Notes: generated by a model from the sequence alone, not told the origin. 64,000 nt of DNA from Sphingobacterium composti (GCF_009829075.1 NZ_WUQZ01000016.1:1-64000); one strand, 5' to 3'. Shown: positions 26,966 to 36,868, numbered from the stretch's first letter. A program made the numbers and translations.

Positions 26966-29900
26966 TTAAAAACTATACTTAAATCCAAGGTTGAAGAATT
27001 TCCCTTTTTTGTAAGATAAGACCTTAACAGGCTCTACATTTTCTTGCCATCTCTCGAAAGCTGGATTTAAAATATTACGAGCTGAAAACTCTAAGCCTAT
27101 ATTTTTTGACAGCTTACTTTTTATCACTAAATCCAACATTCCAAAACCTTTGTCTACACGGTGTCCTAAACCACCTGTACCAATAGCATAAATCTTGTCC
27201 GAGTAGTAATTATAAATTACTGTACCCACAATATTTTTATCATCCGTCAGTTTTTTGTTATAGGATAAGTCTGCATTAACAATAAAATCAGAAGCACCGG
27301 TAAATCTTGAACTTAAATGAGTAGGATCAATATTCACAATACCATTTGTTTCTGTAGTTACTTTTTCAGCATCAAAATCTTGGTTCGTTTTCATAATCGC
27401 GGAATTAAATCCGAAACTCAATTTATCTTCATTAAATTCAATTATGTTCTTTTTCAACTCCAATTCTACACCATACACATAACCTTTGTCGCCCGTATTC
27501 GCATATGAAATATCATTCGTTGCCGAAGCAATCATAATTTCGTTAATCGGATTTTGAATATATTTACCAAATGCAGCAACGGAAATCAACTCTGACTCTT
27601 TAGGAAACATTTCCCATTTAAAATCCAAATTATAATTGTCTGAAGCATACAAATATGGATTACCAATAATCACTTCCGTCACATCGTCATATGGAAAACG
27701 TGCTCTCTCTTTAAATTGTGGTAATGTATAAGTTTTGCTAGCCCCTAATCTTAGATTTTGCTTATCATTAAGTGCATATTTAAGATTTAAGCTTGGAAGG
27801 AATGCGTCTTTACTATTCTTATTTTCACTCTTAGGAAATTCGATACTATAGTAATCTACACTTTGTATAATCTTTTCAAGTCGAGCACCGACAACAGCAG
27901 TTAATTTTTCCGTTAGTTTATAATCTAAACTTGCAAAACCAGCATGAATAGTTTGATCGCCATTATAATATTGGAAGGCATTTCCCGCAAATCCTTTTAA
28001 CTCATAAAAGGTACCGAATCCAGCTGCCCCTAAATATTGATCAATATTATCTGGATCAATCACTGTTTGTCTATAATCTGCGGAAATATTAAAGTTCAAT
28101 TGCATAACATCAAAAGATCTTCTTTTCATCCTTCCAGTATATCCAACTGTAATATTTCCTTTATTATAATCCCCTAACTTATATTTTGCAGATACATTTG
28201 CAACGAATTCATTTTCCTTTAGAAAATAATTATAGCGGTGGTTATCAGCCTCGTTGACACGAATAAACACATACTCACCATTATCCATCTTACGCAGTTG
28301 CGATTGCATACGATCAGGCATGTTTCCATCCACCATATTTGCCGCGAGTCCCCAGTTCAAATCGATTTTATCTGAGAATGTATGCTTACCTAATAATTGA
28401 TTGATAATTAACTTTGTTTGGGCAAATGTATTTCTTCTTAATATACCATTACCATCTTCAGCAGCATCACGGATGTAGCCTGCAAAATCATCTGTGAATT
28501 GATCTCCAGAATTGATATACAAGAAATTATAAGCTATATTATGGTTAGTATTGATTTGGTAATTAGCATTGAACATGCCAGTAGATTTTGTGTTGTAGTT
28601 GTATCGTGTTTGAAAAAAACTTTTTAACTTATCTCCCTGAGCACCTACATTCGCATTGATACCTTCACGATATGTGTATCCATTTGCAAAATTTAAAGTA
28701 GCAAAAAGGCTTAGACGACTTTCAGTTCCGAAATTGAATGATTTACCAAGTTTTAGTCCTAAATCAACTGGCAACATCGATTTTGGATAAATATCCCAAC
28801 TATTTTTGAAATGATAACTTCCTTGTGCATCAGATGGAATTAAAGAATTTGCAAATCCAAAAAAGTTTGGTCCTTGTTGTAGTTTAAAATTCCCAGCTTC
28901 TTTTAAGGCATTTGTATTAACTGTAGATCCAAAAGAAACTTCGAAGAATTGATCTCCTTTGAAATTTTTCGAACCAATATCCACATTAGCTCCTCCAAAA
29001 TCTCCTATTAACGTAGCATTGTGTAATTTATCCACACCGATGTAATCTACTACATCCGTACTGAATATATCCAATGCAATATTTTTAAGATTTGGATCAC
29101 TTGAAGGAATTGGTAAACCATTTAATGATGTGGTGTTATAACGATCGCCCAGACCACGAACATATACTTGACTGCTTCCCTCTTGCTTAGACACGCCAGA
29201 TAATTTTGATACTGCTATAGCAGCATCTCCTACACCTTTTCTGGATAATTCCTCGACTCCAATTTTTTCGACTACAAGTGAGGCATTTTTTCTTTCTTCT
29301 AATAATGCTATTTCACTGATTTGTGTGCGACGACGCGAAATAACAACTTCATCCAATGCCGAACTCGTATTTACTAACACGACATTGATCATTTCCCAAT
29401 TTTTATCCGAGAAATTCACAGGAACAATTTCTTTGTTATATCCCAAATAACTGGTTTCTACACTGAATTTACCTTTTGCGTTTACTGGCACTGTGAATTC
29501 CCCGCGCTCATTGGTAGATGTTTTTCTACCATTTTCTAAAACAACGATACTCACACCAGGTATCGGCTGCAAAGTCTCTACATCAATTACACGACCTTTG
29601 ATACCTAATGCAGAAGTACCATCAGCAATAGGATGACTATTTTTTTGTAATGCAACTAAAGTTTTTGAGCTATCTGAACTAGAGTTAGGTACTTGATTAT
29701 TCTTATGATTATTTAGCAAATCGACATTTAACTTTGTCAATTGCCCTTCTGTGATTAATACAGAATCAATAGTTTGCGTTTGCCAGCCTTTAGAAGAAAA
29801 TTCAAGTGTGTATTGACCTTGGGTCAAGCCAGCTAATGTATTATGACCGCTTGGCTCTGATATTATTTTTTTATCCAGTGAAATAATCTTGACAGCAATA

Positions 29901-30037
29901 CCAGAAATAGGCTCTCCAGTTTTAGCATTTTTTATAGTACCAGAGACTAATCCTGCACGCTGAGCTACAACGATTCCATTTAAAATTACACCTAGTAATA
30001 ATAAACTTGCCTTATTGATGTGTAAATCTACTTTCAA
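26966..30037 (-). CDS. TonB-dependent outer-membrane receptor
   Basis: A 1023-residue receptor. After the signal peptide (about 1-25) come two carboxypeptidase-D-like beta-sandwich domains (about 28-110 and 145-215), then the plug (about 245-390; VYVRGLGDRYNTTSLNG) and a 22-strand barrel ending in the typical terminal Phe (LGFKYSF). It is longer than classical siderophore receptors because of the two N-terminal domains, and it is not of the SusC type since no SusD partner is present. It is expressed with the beta-helix lipoprotein downstream and is divergent from the histidine-rich ABC operon. Substrate cannot be inferred. Confidence 0.9.
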   Translation of the reverse strand: MKVDLHINKASLLLLGVILNGIVVAQRAGLVSGTIKNAKTGEPISGIAVKIISLDKKIISEPSGHNTLAGLTQGQYTLEFSSKGWQTQTIDSVLITEGQLTKLNVDLLNNHKNNQVPNSSSDSSKTLVALQKNSHPIADGTSALGIKGRVIDVETLQPIPGVSIVVLENGRKTSTNERGEFTVPVNAKGKFSVETSYLGYNKEIVPVNFSDKNWEMINVVLVNTSSALDEVVISRRRTQISEIALLEERKNASLVVEKIGVEELSRKGVGDAAIAVSKLSGVSKQEGSSQVYVRGLGDRYNTTSLNGLPIPSSDPNLKNIALDIFSTDVVDYIGVDKLHNATLIGDFGGANVDIGSKNFKGDQFFEVSFGSTVNTNALKEAGNFKLQQGPNFFGFANSLIPSDAQGSYHFKNSWDIYPKSMLPVDLGLKLGKSFNFGTESRLSLFATLNFANGYTYREGINANVGAQGDKLKSFFQTRYNYNTKSTGMFNANYQINTNHNIAYNFLYINSGDQFTDDFAGYIRDAAEDGNGILRRNTFAQTKLIINQLLGKHTFSDKIDLNWGLAANMVDGNMPDRMQSQLRKMDNGEYVFIRVNEADNHRYNYFLKENEFVANVSAKYKLGDYNKGNITVGYTGRMKRRSFDVMQLNFNISADYRQTVIDPDNIDQYLGAAGFGTFYELKGFAGNAFQYYNGDQTIHAGFASLDYKLTEKLTAVVGARLEKIIQSVDYYSIEFPKSENKNSKDAFLPSLNLKYALNDKQNLRLGASKTYTLPQFKERARFPYDDVTEVIIGNPYLYASDNYNLDFKWEMFPKESELISVAAFGKYIQNPINEIMIASATNDISYANTGDKGYVYGVELELKKNIIEFNEDKLSFGFNSAIMKTNQDFDAEKVTTETNGIVNIDPTHLSSRFTGASDFIVNADLSYNKKLTDDKNIVGTVIYNYYSDKIYAIGTGGLGHRVDKGFGMLDLVIKSKLSKNIGLEFSARNILNPAFERWQENVEPVKVLSYKKGKFFNLGFKYSF

Positions 30038-30328
30038 CTTTATTTAATTTTAATTTAACACAAATTAAAAGCAAGCAGATTAACTGAATATTACGCGCAA
30101 ATTACCTTTTGATAACCGAATGATTAAGCAATTGTTAATCCATCTAATAATAGAATGGTTTAGGATAACTTCACTTCTTATATATTAGCACATATTGAGT
30201 TAAGATTAATTTTATTTTACGTCCTACACTGTATTGAAGATGTAATAATTTTAATAGAATTTTCTTTTATTAAGGTAATGTCTATACCTTTAAACATTAT
30301 CTAAAAAGCTATTTAGAAATAAAAGTCT

Positions 30329-30955
30329 ATGATACGTTCAGAAAATCTTACGTTTAAATATCCCAACGCTGCTGATCTTAAATTTCCAATTGTTCATATT
30401 GAAAAAAATAAGCATTCCCTTTTATTAGGTGAATCAGGAAGTGGCAAAACAACTTTACTTCATTTGCTAGGAGGACTATCTGCACCTACTTCTGGCAAAG
30501 TTTTTATAAATGACACTGATATTTATGCATTAAGTGAACAAGAAAGAGATCTTTTCAGAGCAAAAAATATGGGCTTTATTTTCCAAGATGCACATCTACT
30601 TAAAAATCTGACTATCGAAGAGAATATTTTATTAGCACAATATCTGGCGAAAGAAAAGCAAGATAAGAAAGCAGTAGCTGATATTTTAAACAGATTACAA
30701 ATCGAAGAGAAATCTAACAGCTATCCTAATCAGCTTAGTAGAGGGCAATTGCAACGAGCAGCCATTGCACGTGCTGTGATTAATAAACCAAAAGTTTTAA
30801 TTGCAGATGAGCCAACTGCTGCATTGGATGATTCGAACACAGCGCATGCTATGGATTTAATTTTACAAATCGTAGCAAACTATGATGCTACTCTATTAAT
30901 TGCCACACACGACACTCGAATTAAATCTTACTTTGCTAACACCTATCAATTATAA
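30329..30955 (+). CDS. ABC transporter ATP-binding protein (LolD/MacB type)
   Basis: A 208-residue ATPase. Walker A GESGSGKTT, Q-loop IFQDAHLL, Walker B VLIADEP and H-loop ATHD are intact; the signature is LSRGQ, with Arg in place of the usual second Gly. Short size and sequence match the LolD/MacB class working with MacB/FtsX-type permeases rather than importers. The permease gene starts nine bases later, so the two form one transporter that probably couples ATP use to an envelope task rather than to passage across the inner membrane. Confidence 0.9.
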   Translation: MIRSENLTFKYPNAADLKFPIVHIEKNKHSLLLGESGSGKTTLLHLLGGLSAPTSGKVFINDTDIYALSEQERDLFRAKNMGFIFQDAHLLKNLTIEENILLAQYLAKEKQDKKAVADILNRLQIEEKSNSYPNQLSRGQLQRAAIARAVINKPKVLIADEPTAALDDSNTAHAMDLILQIVANYDATLLIATHDTRIKSYFANTYQL

Positions 30956-30964
30956 TATAAGACT

Positions 30965-32404
30965 ATGAATACTTTATCTCTTGTTTGGAAAAATATTTCA
31001 CAACAATGGGGATCCACATTGTTAAGTGTCCTACTTACTGCTTTTGGTGTGGCTATTCTTATTGTCATATATATAAGTTCTGTAACTCTTGAAAAACAAT
31101 TAGAAAATAACACTAAAAATATTGATTTAGTAATTGGGGCAAAAGGAAGTCCTATGCAATTGATATTGAGTTCTCTTTATCACGTTGATAACCCTACGGG
31201 CAATATTCCGATGAGCGAAGCGAATAAACTTGCCGAAAATCCGTTAGTACAATTAGCAACACCAATTTCCTTAGGCGACAATTACAAAGGTCATCGAATC
31301 ATCGGTACCGATGCTAGTTTTCTAGAATTATACGAATTAAAATTAGAAGAAGGTAAATTATGGAGTAAATCCTTTGAAGTCGTTTTAGGAGCCGAAGTCG
31401 CCCGAAAGCATAATCTTAAAATAGGTGATCAGATTTTCAGTGCTCACGGCCTATCTGCAGATGCACATCAACACGACGAACACCCGTTCACTGTCGTTGG
31501 AATTTTGAATCCCGCTCAGTCTGTGGTTGATAATTTGATATTGAGCAATCTTGCAAGTGTGTGGGAAGTTCATGGAATAGCACATAATGGCGAGCATATT
31601 CACGGTGAACATTGCGACCACGGCCATGATCATGATCATAACCATTCGCATGAAAAAAATTCTGTATCACATAACCATAAGGATGAGCACAACCACGAAC
31701 ATACAGATCATGCACATCATGAAGAACACGATCACAGTCATCACGATCATAAACACGAACCCACTGAATCATCACCTGTACACGAAGAGGAATTAGTAAC
31801 GGAAAAACCACAAAATAATGAATTTATTAAAAGTCTTGGACAAGATATGATCGAAGATCAAGGTGTCGAAATCACAGCATTGCTAATAAAATATAGTTCT
31901 CCTACAGCAATTAGTGTATTACCAAGAATGGTAAATCAAAGCACACAGATGCAAGCAGCTTCACCAGCAATGGAAAGCTCTCGCATATTCTCATTGTTAG
32001 GCGTTGGATTTGATTCTTTAGGCGTTTTGGCATATGTAATTATGATAATTGCCGGCTTCAGCGTTTTTATAAGTTTATACAATGCAATGAAAGATCGAAA
32101 ATATGATTTAGCAATAATGCGAACTTTGGGAGCTACTAAAGCTAAACTTTTTACACTTACTATAGTCGAAGGATTGGTCATTACACTTATTGGTGGGACT
32201 ATTGGATTGATTTTGGGTCATGTAATTTTATATTACATCAGTTTACAAACTAGTGAAAGCGCGGATTTTATTCAAGCATTTAGCGTGAATCCTAAAGAGT
32301 TCTTTATTTTACTTACTGCTGTATTAATTGGAATGACTGCAAGTATTATTCCTGCTATCAAAGCCTATCAAACAACTATTTCAAATACATTATCTTCAAA
32401 ATAA
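30965..32404 (+). CDS. MacB/FtsX-type ABC permease with histidine-rich extracytoplasmic loop
   Basis: A 479-residue permease. There is one N-terminal membrane helix (about 16-38), a large extracytoplasmic domain (about 40-350) and three C-terminal helices (about 355-378, 405-428, 445-468), with the family motif LAIMRTLGATKAKLF before the last pair. Between about 203 and 273 the domain contains a stretch with some 26 histidines mixed with Asp and Glu, a likely zinc or other transition-metal binding segment, and a smaller cluster (DAHQHDEHP) precedes it. The region replaces part of the periplasmic domain that other MacB proteins use for substrates. It directly abuts the next gene. Confidence 0.88.
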   Translation: MNTLSLVWKNISQQWGSTLLSVLLTAFGVAILIVIYISSVTLEKQLENNTKNIDLVIGAKGSPMQLILSSLYHVDNPTGNIPMSEANKLAENPLVQLATPISLGDNYKGHRIIGTDASFLELYELKLEEGKLWSKSFEVVLGAEVARKHNLKIGDQIFSAHGLSADAHQHDEHPFTVVGILNPAQSVVDNLILSNLASVWEVHGIAHNGEHIHGEHCDHGHDHDHNHSHEKNSVSHNHKDEHNHEHTDHAHHEEHDHSHHDHKHEPTESSPVHEEELVTEKPQNNEFIKSLGQDMIEDQGVEITALLIKYSSPTAISVLPRMVNQSTQMQAASPAMESSRIFSLLGVGFDSLGVLAYVIMIIAGFSVFISLYNAMKDRKYDLAIMRTLGATKAKLFTLTIVEGLVITLIGGTIGLILGHVILYYISLQTSESADFIQAFSVNPKEFFILLTAVLIGMTASIIPAIKAYQTTISNTLSSK

Positions 32405-32887
32405 ATGAAAAAGTATTTAATTATATTGGTTTTAAGCATCTTTTCAGTAGGCGCTAAAGCACAAATATCTGGTTTCAATCAAGGTTTAGATATTCCTGAT
32501 CATACTCCTATGATGAATAGCACATGGGAAGCAATTGATAAAATGATGTATAAAGTAACAACAAGCGGAAATAAGAAAGTATACACACCACATTATCCCG
32601 CAGAGTTAAAAAAATTAGAAAATAAGATTGTAGAATTACCGGGATATTTAGTTCCATTGACTAGCGGACGTCAGCACAGTACATTTATGCTATCCGTTTT
32701 ACCTATTGCACAATGTCAGTTTTGCGGTACGAATGGTATCCCTCCTATGGTAGAAATTTTCATGAAAAAAGGCACTGTAAAATTCACAGAAGAACCTTTG
32801 AAAATAAAAGGAAAGATGGTTTTTAATCCAGAACCTTTAAAAGGAAATGCAGAAATTCAAATCGTCGATGCAGTAATCGTAAATTAG
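32405..32887 (+). CDS. Secreted DUF3299-like CxxC protein
   Basis: A 160-residue protein with signal peptide (cleavage after AKAQ, about 20). It contains ELPGYLVPLT and LPIAQCQFCGTNGIPP (Cys104 and Cys107), the conserved core of DUF3299 proteins; the CxxC could bind a metal or be redox-active. DUF3299-like genes occur next to LolCDE-like transporters in metal-responsive clusters of other bacteria, in line with the histidine-rich permease upstream. The start codon immediately follows the permease stop. Its stop overlaps the convergent rsmE stop by four bases, so there is no separate terminator. Confidence 0.75.
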   Translation: MKKYLIILVLSIFSVGAKAQISGFNQGLDIPDHTPMMNSTWEAIDKMMYKVTTSGNKKVYTPHYPAELKKLENKIVELPGYLVPLTSGRQHSTFMLSVLPIAQCQFCGTNGIPPMVEIFMKKGTVKFTEEPLKIKGKMVFNPEPLKGNAEIQIVDAVIVN

Positions 32888-33597
32888 CGATTTAATAAAG
32901 AGACTTCAATAACTGAAGCCAATGCTGCTGTCTCAGTACGCAAGCGAGCTTCACCCAAAGACAAAGGAACAAAGCCAGCTTCAATAGCCTGGCTTATTTC
33001 TTTTTCAGAGAAATCGCCTTCTGGACCTATTAGAATCAAATATTTGCCCTTTGGTTTGAAAGTCGAAGTAATATGTTTCTTTTCTAAATCAACACAATGT
33101 GCTATACCTTTGGTATAATCGACATGCTTGATGTCTTGAATAAACTTCGTAAAAGTTATGATAGGATTAATTTGTGGTAAATAAGCTTTTAGAGATTGTT
33201 TCACCGCAGCTATTGCGACTTTTTCTAAACGCTCCACTTTTACATCTTTACGTTCGGAATGTTCACAAATAACTGGAGTATAGGAATTAAGACCGATTTC
33301 AGTAGCTTTCTCCAAAAACCATTCTATTCGATCAATATTTTTAGTCGGCGCTACTGCCATATGAATTTCATAAGACATTTTACCGAACTCCTCTGTTACA
33401 GACAAAACACGCAGAGTGGTTCTCTTTGGATGAGGATCAATTATTTCAGTTTCATAAATTCCACCTCGTCCATCGATGAGATGAATCCTATCCCCTTCAC
33501 CGAGGCGTAACACTCTGACAGCATGTTTACTTTCCTCTTCACTCAACATGAATGTATTATGCTGAGGATTAATCTCTTGTGTATAAAATAATTGCAT
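32884..33597 (-). CDS. rsmE: 16S rRNA uridine(1498)-N3-methyltransferase
   Basis: A 237-residue SPOUT enzyme that methylates U1498 of 16S rRNA. The N-terminal PUA-like domain starts MQLFYTQEI, with HAVRVLRLGEGD, and the knot motifs are LILIGPEGDFSEKE and SLGEARLRTETA. The ATG at 33597 is preferred; longer versions would overlap the CorC-like gene. It follows that gene by one base, so the two are cotranscribed. Confidence 0.93.
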   Translation of the reverse strand: MQLFYTQEINPQHNTFMLSEEESKHAVRVLRLGEGDRIHLIDGRGGIYETEIIDPHPKRTTLRVLSVTEEFGKMSYEIHMAVAPTKNIDRIEWFLEKATEIGLNSYTPVICEHSERKDVKVERLEKVAIAAVKQSLKAYLPQINPIITFTKFIQDIKHVDYTKGIAHCVDLEKKHITSTFKPKGKYLILIGPEGDFSEKEISQAIEAGFVPLSLGEARLRTETAALASVIEVSLLNR

Positions 33598-33598
33598 A

Positions 33599-34915
33599 TT
33601 AAGAATCAGAATTCTCGTCATCAATTACCTCCACAATATCAAGTTTTACATACTCAATATTCTGTTGAGTTTTTTTCATTATAGTAAATCGATATCCGAA
33701 TTCTTCCGTAGACTCACCTACATCAGGTATTTTTTCAAAAACATGACTTACTAAACCAGCTACTGTATCGTAATCAGAACTTTCAGGCAATTCGATAGGT
33801 AAATATTCGTTTACGTAGTGTACACCGGCTCCTGCGTCTAGCATAAATTCAGTTTCTGATATTTGCTCTACCACAGGCGTCTCTTCATCGTATTCATCTT
33901 GAATATCACCGACCAATTCTTCAACTATGTCTTCCAAAGTAACCATACCTGAAGTACCACCAAATTCATCCAAAACAAAGGCTATCTGAATACGTTTTTG
34001 CTGGAATTCAGCCATTAAATCATTAATTTTCTTTGTTTCAGGAATGAAATAAGGCTTTCGCATGATACTTTTAAGCTCGATCTGTTGTCCCTTGAATAAT
34101 AATGGCAAAATATCCTTGGTATGTACTACGCCGACAATTTTATCAATATTATCGTCATAAATAGGAATTCGAGAGTATCCTTCTTCTGTGACAGTATTAA
34201 TAAACTCTTCTGCGGGATCATTTTGCTCTACTGCGATAATTTTAGTACGAGGCACCATAATATTCTTTACAATACGCTCATTAAAATCGAAGACATTTTT
34301 GATCAGCTCATGTTCCGAAAGATTTAAAGCACCAGATTCTTTACCCTTATCTAATAAATATTGAAGCTCTTCGGAAGAATGGTAAGCCTCTGAGGGATGA
34401 GGCGTAATACCAATTAATTTTAGCAAGAAATTAGCAAATCCATTAAAAACATAAATTAAAGGCATCATAAGCCAATAAAACAACCTTAACGGAACTGCTA
34501 CTTTCATTGTTGTAGCGATTGGCTTTTGAATAGCAATAGATTTTGGTGCTAATTCACCCAATACCACATGCAACAAAGTTATAGATCCAAAGGCAAGCAC
34601 TAATCCTGTACCTTTAGCCCAACTTTGCGCTATATCAATATTGAAATAAGTAAAAAGTTTATTGACAATGTCTGTCATAACTTCTTCACCGATCCATCCT
34701 AAGCCTAGAGATGCTAAAGTAATACCTAGCTGCGTTGCAGCTAGGTATTTATCCAAATGCTCTGTAATATTCTTTGCAATTTTTGCTACATTGCTACCAG
34801 ACTTAGCCTGTAGCTCGATCTGCGATGCCCTTACTTTGACAATCGCAAACTCCGCGGCGACAAAAAAGCCATTTGCAAAGACCAATAAAAATGTCCAAAA
34901 AATATCGAGAGCCAT
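33599..34915 (-). CDS. CNNM/CBS/CorC-domain membrane protein (hemolysin family)
   Basis: A 438-residue protein with an N-terminal DUF21/CNNM transmembrane domain (about 1-190; FFVAAEFAIVKVRASQIE), two CBS domains (about 205-330; RIPIYDDNIDKIVGVVHTKD and VLDEFGGTSGMVTLEDIVEE) and a C-terminal CorC/HlyC domain. Proteins of this family bind adenine nucleotides and are linked to magnesium or cobalt transport. It is distinct from the gliding protein GldE, which has the same fold. It follows the pyrophosphatase gene by four bases. Confidence 0.9.
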   Translation of the reverse strand: MALDIFWTFLLVFANGFFVAAEFAIVKVRASQIELQAKSGSNVAKIAKNITEHLDKYLAATQLGITLASLGLGWIGEEVMTDIVNKLFTYFNIDIAQSWAKGTGLVLAFGSITLLHVVLGELAPKSIAIQKPIATTMKVAVPLRLFYWLMMPLIYVFNGFANFLLKLIGITPHPSEAYHSSEELQYLLDKGKESGALNLSEHELIKNVFDFNERIVKNIMVPRTKIIAVEQNDPAEEFINTVTEEGYSRIPIYDDNIDKIVGVVHTKDILPLLFKGQQIELKSIMRKPYFIPETKKINDLMAEFQQKRIQIAFVLDEFGGTSGMVTLEDIVEELVGDIQDEYDEETPVVEQISETEFMLDAGAGVHYVNEYLPIELPESSDYDTVAGLVSHVFEKIPDVGESTEEFGYRFTIMKKTQQNIEYVKLDIVEVIDDENSDS

Positions 34916-34919
34916 TTGA

Positions 34920-35462
34920 TTATTTATTTCTTATTTCCGTATTGTAAAGCTCAATACTTTCGTTGATGATATTTTGAGCATAAGCACGACCATAAAGGTT
35001 TTGAACCTCAACACTTTTACCTTCTAATGCTTTGTAATCTTGGAAGAAACGCACGATCTCTTTCATCGTGTGCGGAGGTAACTCCGACAAATCGTTGATG
35101 TAATTCACAGATACATCGTTTTTAGCTACCGCAATGATCTTGTCATCTTGTTCGCCACCGTCAATCATGTGCATCACACCGATAACTTTAGCTTCAATCA
35201 AACTCATTGGGTATACATCTACAGAACTAATTACCAAGATATCTAATGGATCTTTATCATCACAATAAGTTTGTGGAATAAAACCATAGTTAGCTGGATA
35301 CATTACTGAAGAAAATAAAACACGGTCTAATTTGATTAAACCACTGTCTTTGTCAATTTCGTATTTTGCTTTCGAACCTTTAGGAATTTCTATTATAGCA
35401 TTTACTGAATTTGGCACGTCGTCTCCAGGAGATACTTGATGCCAAGGATGTTGTGTACTCAT
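34920..35462 (-). CDS. ppa: Inorganic pyrophosphatase
   Basis: A 180-residue soluble family I pyrophosphatase that drives biosynthesis by hydrolysing PPi. Active-site motifs are [24 protein letters not shown] and the metal-binding Asp cluster DDKDPLDIL. The order and spacing of the acidic residues are intact. It lies between the DedA and CorC-like genes in a tight minus-strand operon (27 bases and 4 bases). Confidence 0.95.
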   Translation of the reverse strand: MSTQHPWHQVSPGDDVPNSVNAIIEIPKGSKAKYEIDKDSGLIKLDRVLFSSVMYPANYGFIPQTYCDDKDPLDILVISSVDVYPMSLIEAKVIGVMHMIDGGEQDDKIIAVAKNDVSVNYINDLSELPPHTMKEIVRFFQDYKALEGKSVEVQNLYGRAYAQNIINESIELYNTEIRNK

Positions 35463-35489
35463 TAATATAATTACTGTTTATTTTGTTGT

Positions 35490-36128
35490 TTATTTTTGAC
35501 TTCTATTTTTTATCCATCGCTTTATTAAAGCTATAATAATTGGTAAGAATGCGATTACAATCATTCCAATCACAATATATTCCACGTAGTTTATTATTTG
35601 CGGAAATGCTGCTCCTAAATAATATCCTGATAATGTCAATACACCAACCCAAATTAAGGCCCCAGAGACATTATAAAAAACGAACTTTTTGAAGTCCAAT
35701 TTTACTACGCCAGCGAATATGGGTGCAAATGTACGAATAATCGGAACAAAGCGCCCAACAACCAAAGCAGATCCACCATATTTTTGGTAGAACTCTTCCG
35801 CCATTACAATATATTTCTGTTTAAAAACTACGGAATCCTTCCGCTTAAATAGCATAGGACCGGCTCGATATCCAAACCAATATCCAGCAAAGTTACCTGC
35901 TATTCCCGAACCTAGTATACCAAAAAACATGGTTGTGATTGTTACATCAATCTTATTTAATGCACAAAACAATCCTGCTAGAAACAATAAATAATCGCCT
36001 GGTAAGAAAAAGCCAAAGAAAAGACCTGTCTCGGCAAATACAATCAAGCACACTATATAGAATCCACCATGACTTAGTAAGTACTCTGGATCCATCAATT
36101 GCTGGAAAGAAATTAAAAAATCTTGCAT
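35490..36128 (-). CDS. DedA family membrane protein
   Basis: A 212-residue DedA/VTT-domain protein with five or six hydrophobic segments. Diagnostic parts are ETGLFFGFFLPGDYLLF and GRFVPIIRTFAPIFAGV, the conserved Glu and Arg re-entrant loops. DedA proteins act as lipid flippases/transporters in the inner membrane. In operon with the HIT gene upstream and ppa downstream. Confidence 0.92.
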   Translation of the reverse strand: MQDFLISFQQLMDPEYLLSHGGFYIVCLIVFAETGLFFGFFLPGDYLLFLAGLFCALNKIDVTITTMFFGILGSGIAGNFAGYWFGYRAGPMLFKRKDSVVFKQKYIVMAEEFYQKYGGSALVVGRFVPIIRTFAPIFAGVVKLDFKKFVFYNVSGALIWVGVLTLSGYYLGAAFPQIINYVEYIVIGMIVIAFLPIIIALIKRWIKNRSQK

Positions 36129-36162
36129 AGTTGTTAGTTAAAAAGACAATAGCTGTAGTTTA

Positions 36163-36576
36163 CTATTCAGCATTCGTCACTTCTGAAATTGCTTGACGAA
36201 TATCTTCAGCAATTTTGTTCATCTCATCAGCTGGCAATGATAATTTTGGTTTATCAAAGCTCATATCACTAACCTTATTTAACGGAATCAAATGAATGTG
36301 TGCATGTGCTACCTCCAAGCCGACTACAGCTACACCCACTTTTTTACATGGAAATACTTTCTTAATGCCTTGTGAAACTATTTTAGCGAAAATCCAAAGC
36401 CCCATATATTCATCGTTTTCGATATCGAATATGTAGTCGGTTTCCTTCTTAGGAATTACCAATACATGCCCCGGCGTTAATGGAGATACATCTAGAAATG
36501 CTAAAAAATCATTACTCTCAGCGACCTTATACGCAGGAATCTCACCGGCAACAATTTTAGAAAATATTGTAGACAT
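36163..36576 (-). CDS. HIT family nucleotide hydrolase/transferase
   Basis: A 137-residue HIT protein with the histidine triad HAHIHLIPL and the N-terminal SIFSKIVAGEIPAYKV typical of the Hint branch. Such enzymes hydrolyse AMP-lysine or related phosphoramidates. It is the first gene of the minus-strand operon HIT-DedA-ppa-corC-rsmE. The AT-rich stretch upstream (36577-36770) has no clear promoter box. Confidence 0.92.
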   Translation of the reverse strand: MSTIFSKIVAGEIPAYKVAESNDFLAFLDVSPLTPGHVLVIPKKETDYIFDIENDEYMGLWIFAKIVSQGIKKVFPCKKVGVAVVGLEVAHAHIHLIPLNKVSDMSFDKPKLSLPADEMNKIAEDIRQAISEVTNAE

Positions 36577-36776
36577 AAACTTTTATCAAATCTGTGTATT
36601 CGCAAATATAATAAAATCTATATGACTAATTCGTATATATTATAGTTGATTTGATATTCTTATTACATTAAGATTATGAAAGTTTTTAAGCTTGTAAGGA
36701 ATTTATAATGCTGGAATTGTTAGTATCTAAAAAGTTTTAACTAAAAAATTCTTTTGTTTAAAGAGGTAAAAAGAAT

Positions 36777-36825
36777 AATTCTAAGCGGAGTTAATAATTT
36801 ATTAAAAATTACTCCGATTAGAATT
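36777..36825. terminator. Imperfect terminator hairpin
   Basis: A 15-nt stem with one mismatch (36777-36791 and 36811-36825), A/T-rich loop and flanks, lying downstream of the hairpin at 36840-36868 for the minus strand. Confidence 0.55.
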
Positions 36826-36839
36826 ACTGATTTTGGTGA

Positions 36840-36868
36840 TAGGATAAATAATTTGATTATTTATCCTA
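36840..36868 (-). terminator. Terminator of the glycosidase operon
   Basis: Perfect 13-bp stem (36840-36852 and 36856-36868), 3-nt loop, 16 bases after the stop of the last GH43-like gene. Confidence 0.7.

Noticed and set aside
31451-31811. Minus-strand and shifted frames in the histidine-rich permease region
   Set aside because: They are by-products of the repeated CAT/CAC and GAT/GAC codons; the permease frame is continuous and motif-supported.
33599-34915. Gliding motility protein GldE
   Set aside because: Same domain order, but the neighbours are not gliding genes and the sequence fits the general hemolysin/CorC group better.
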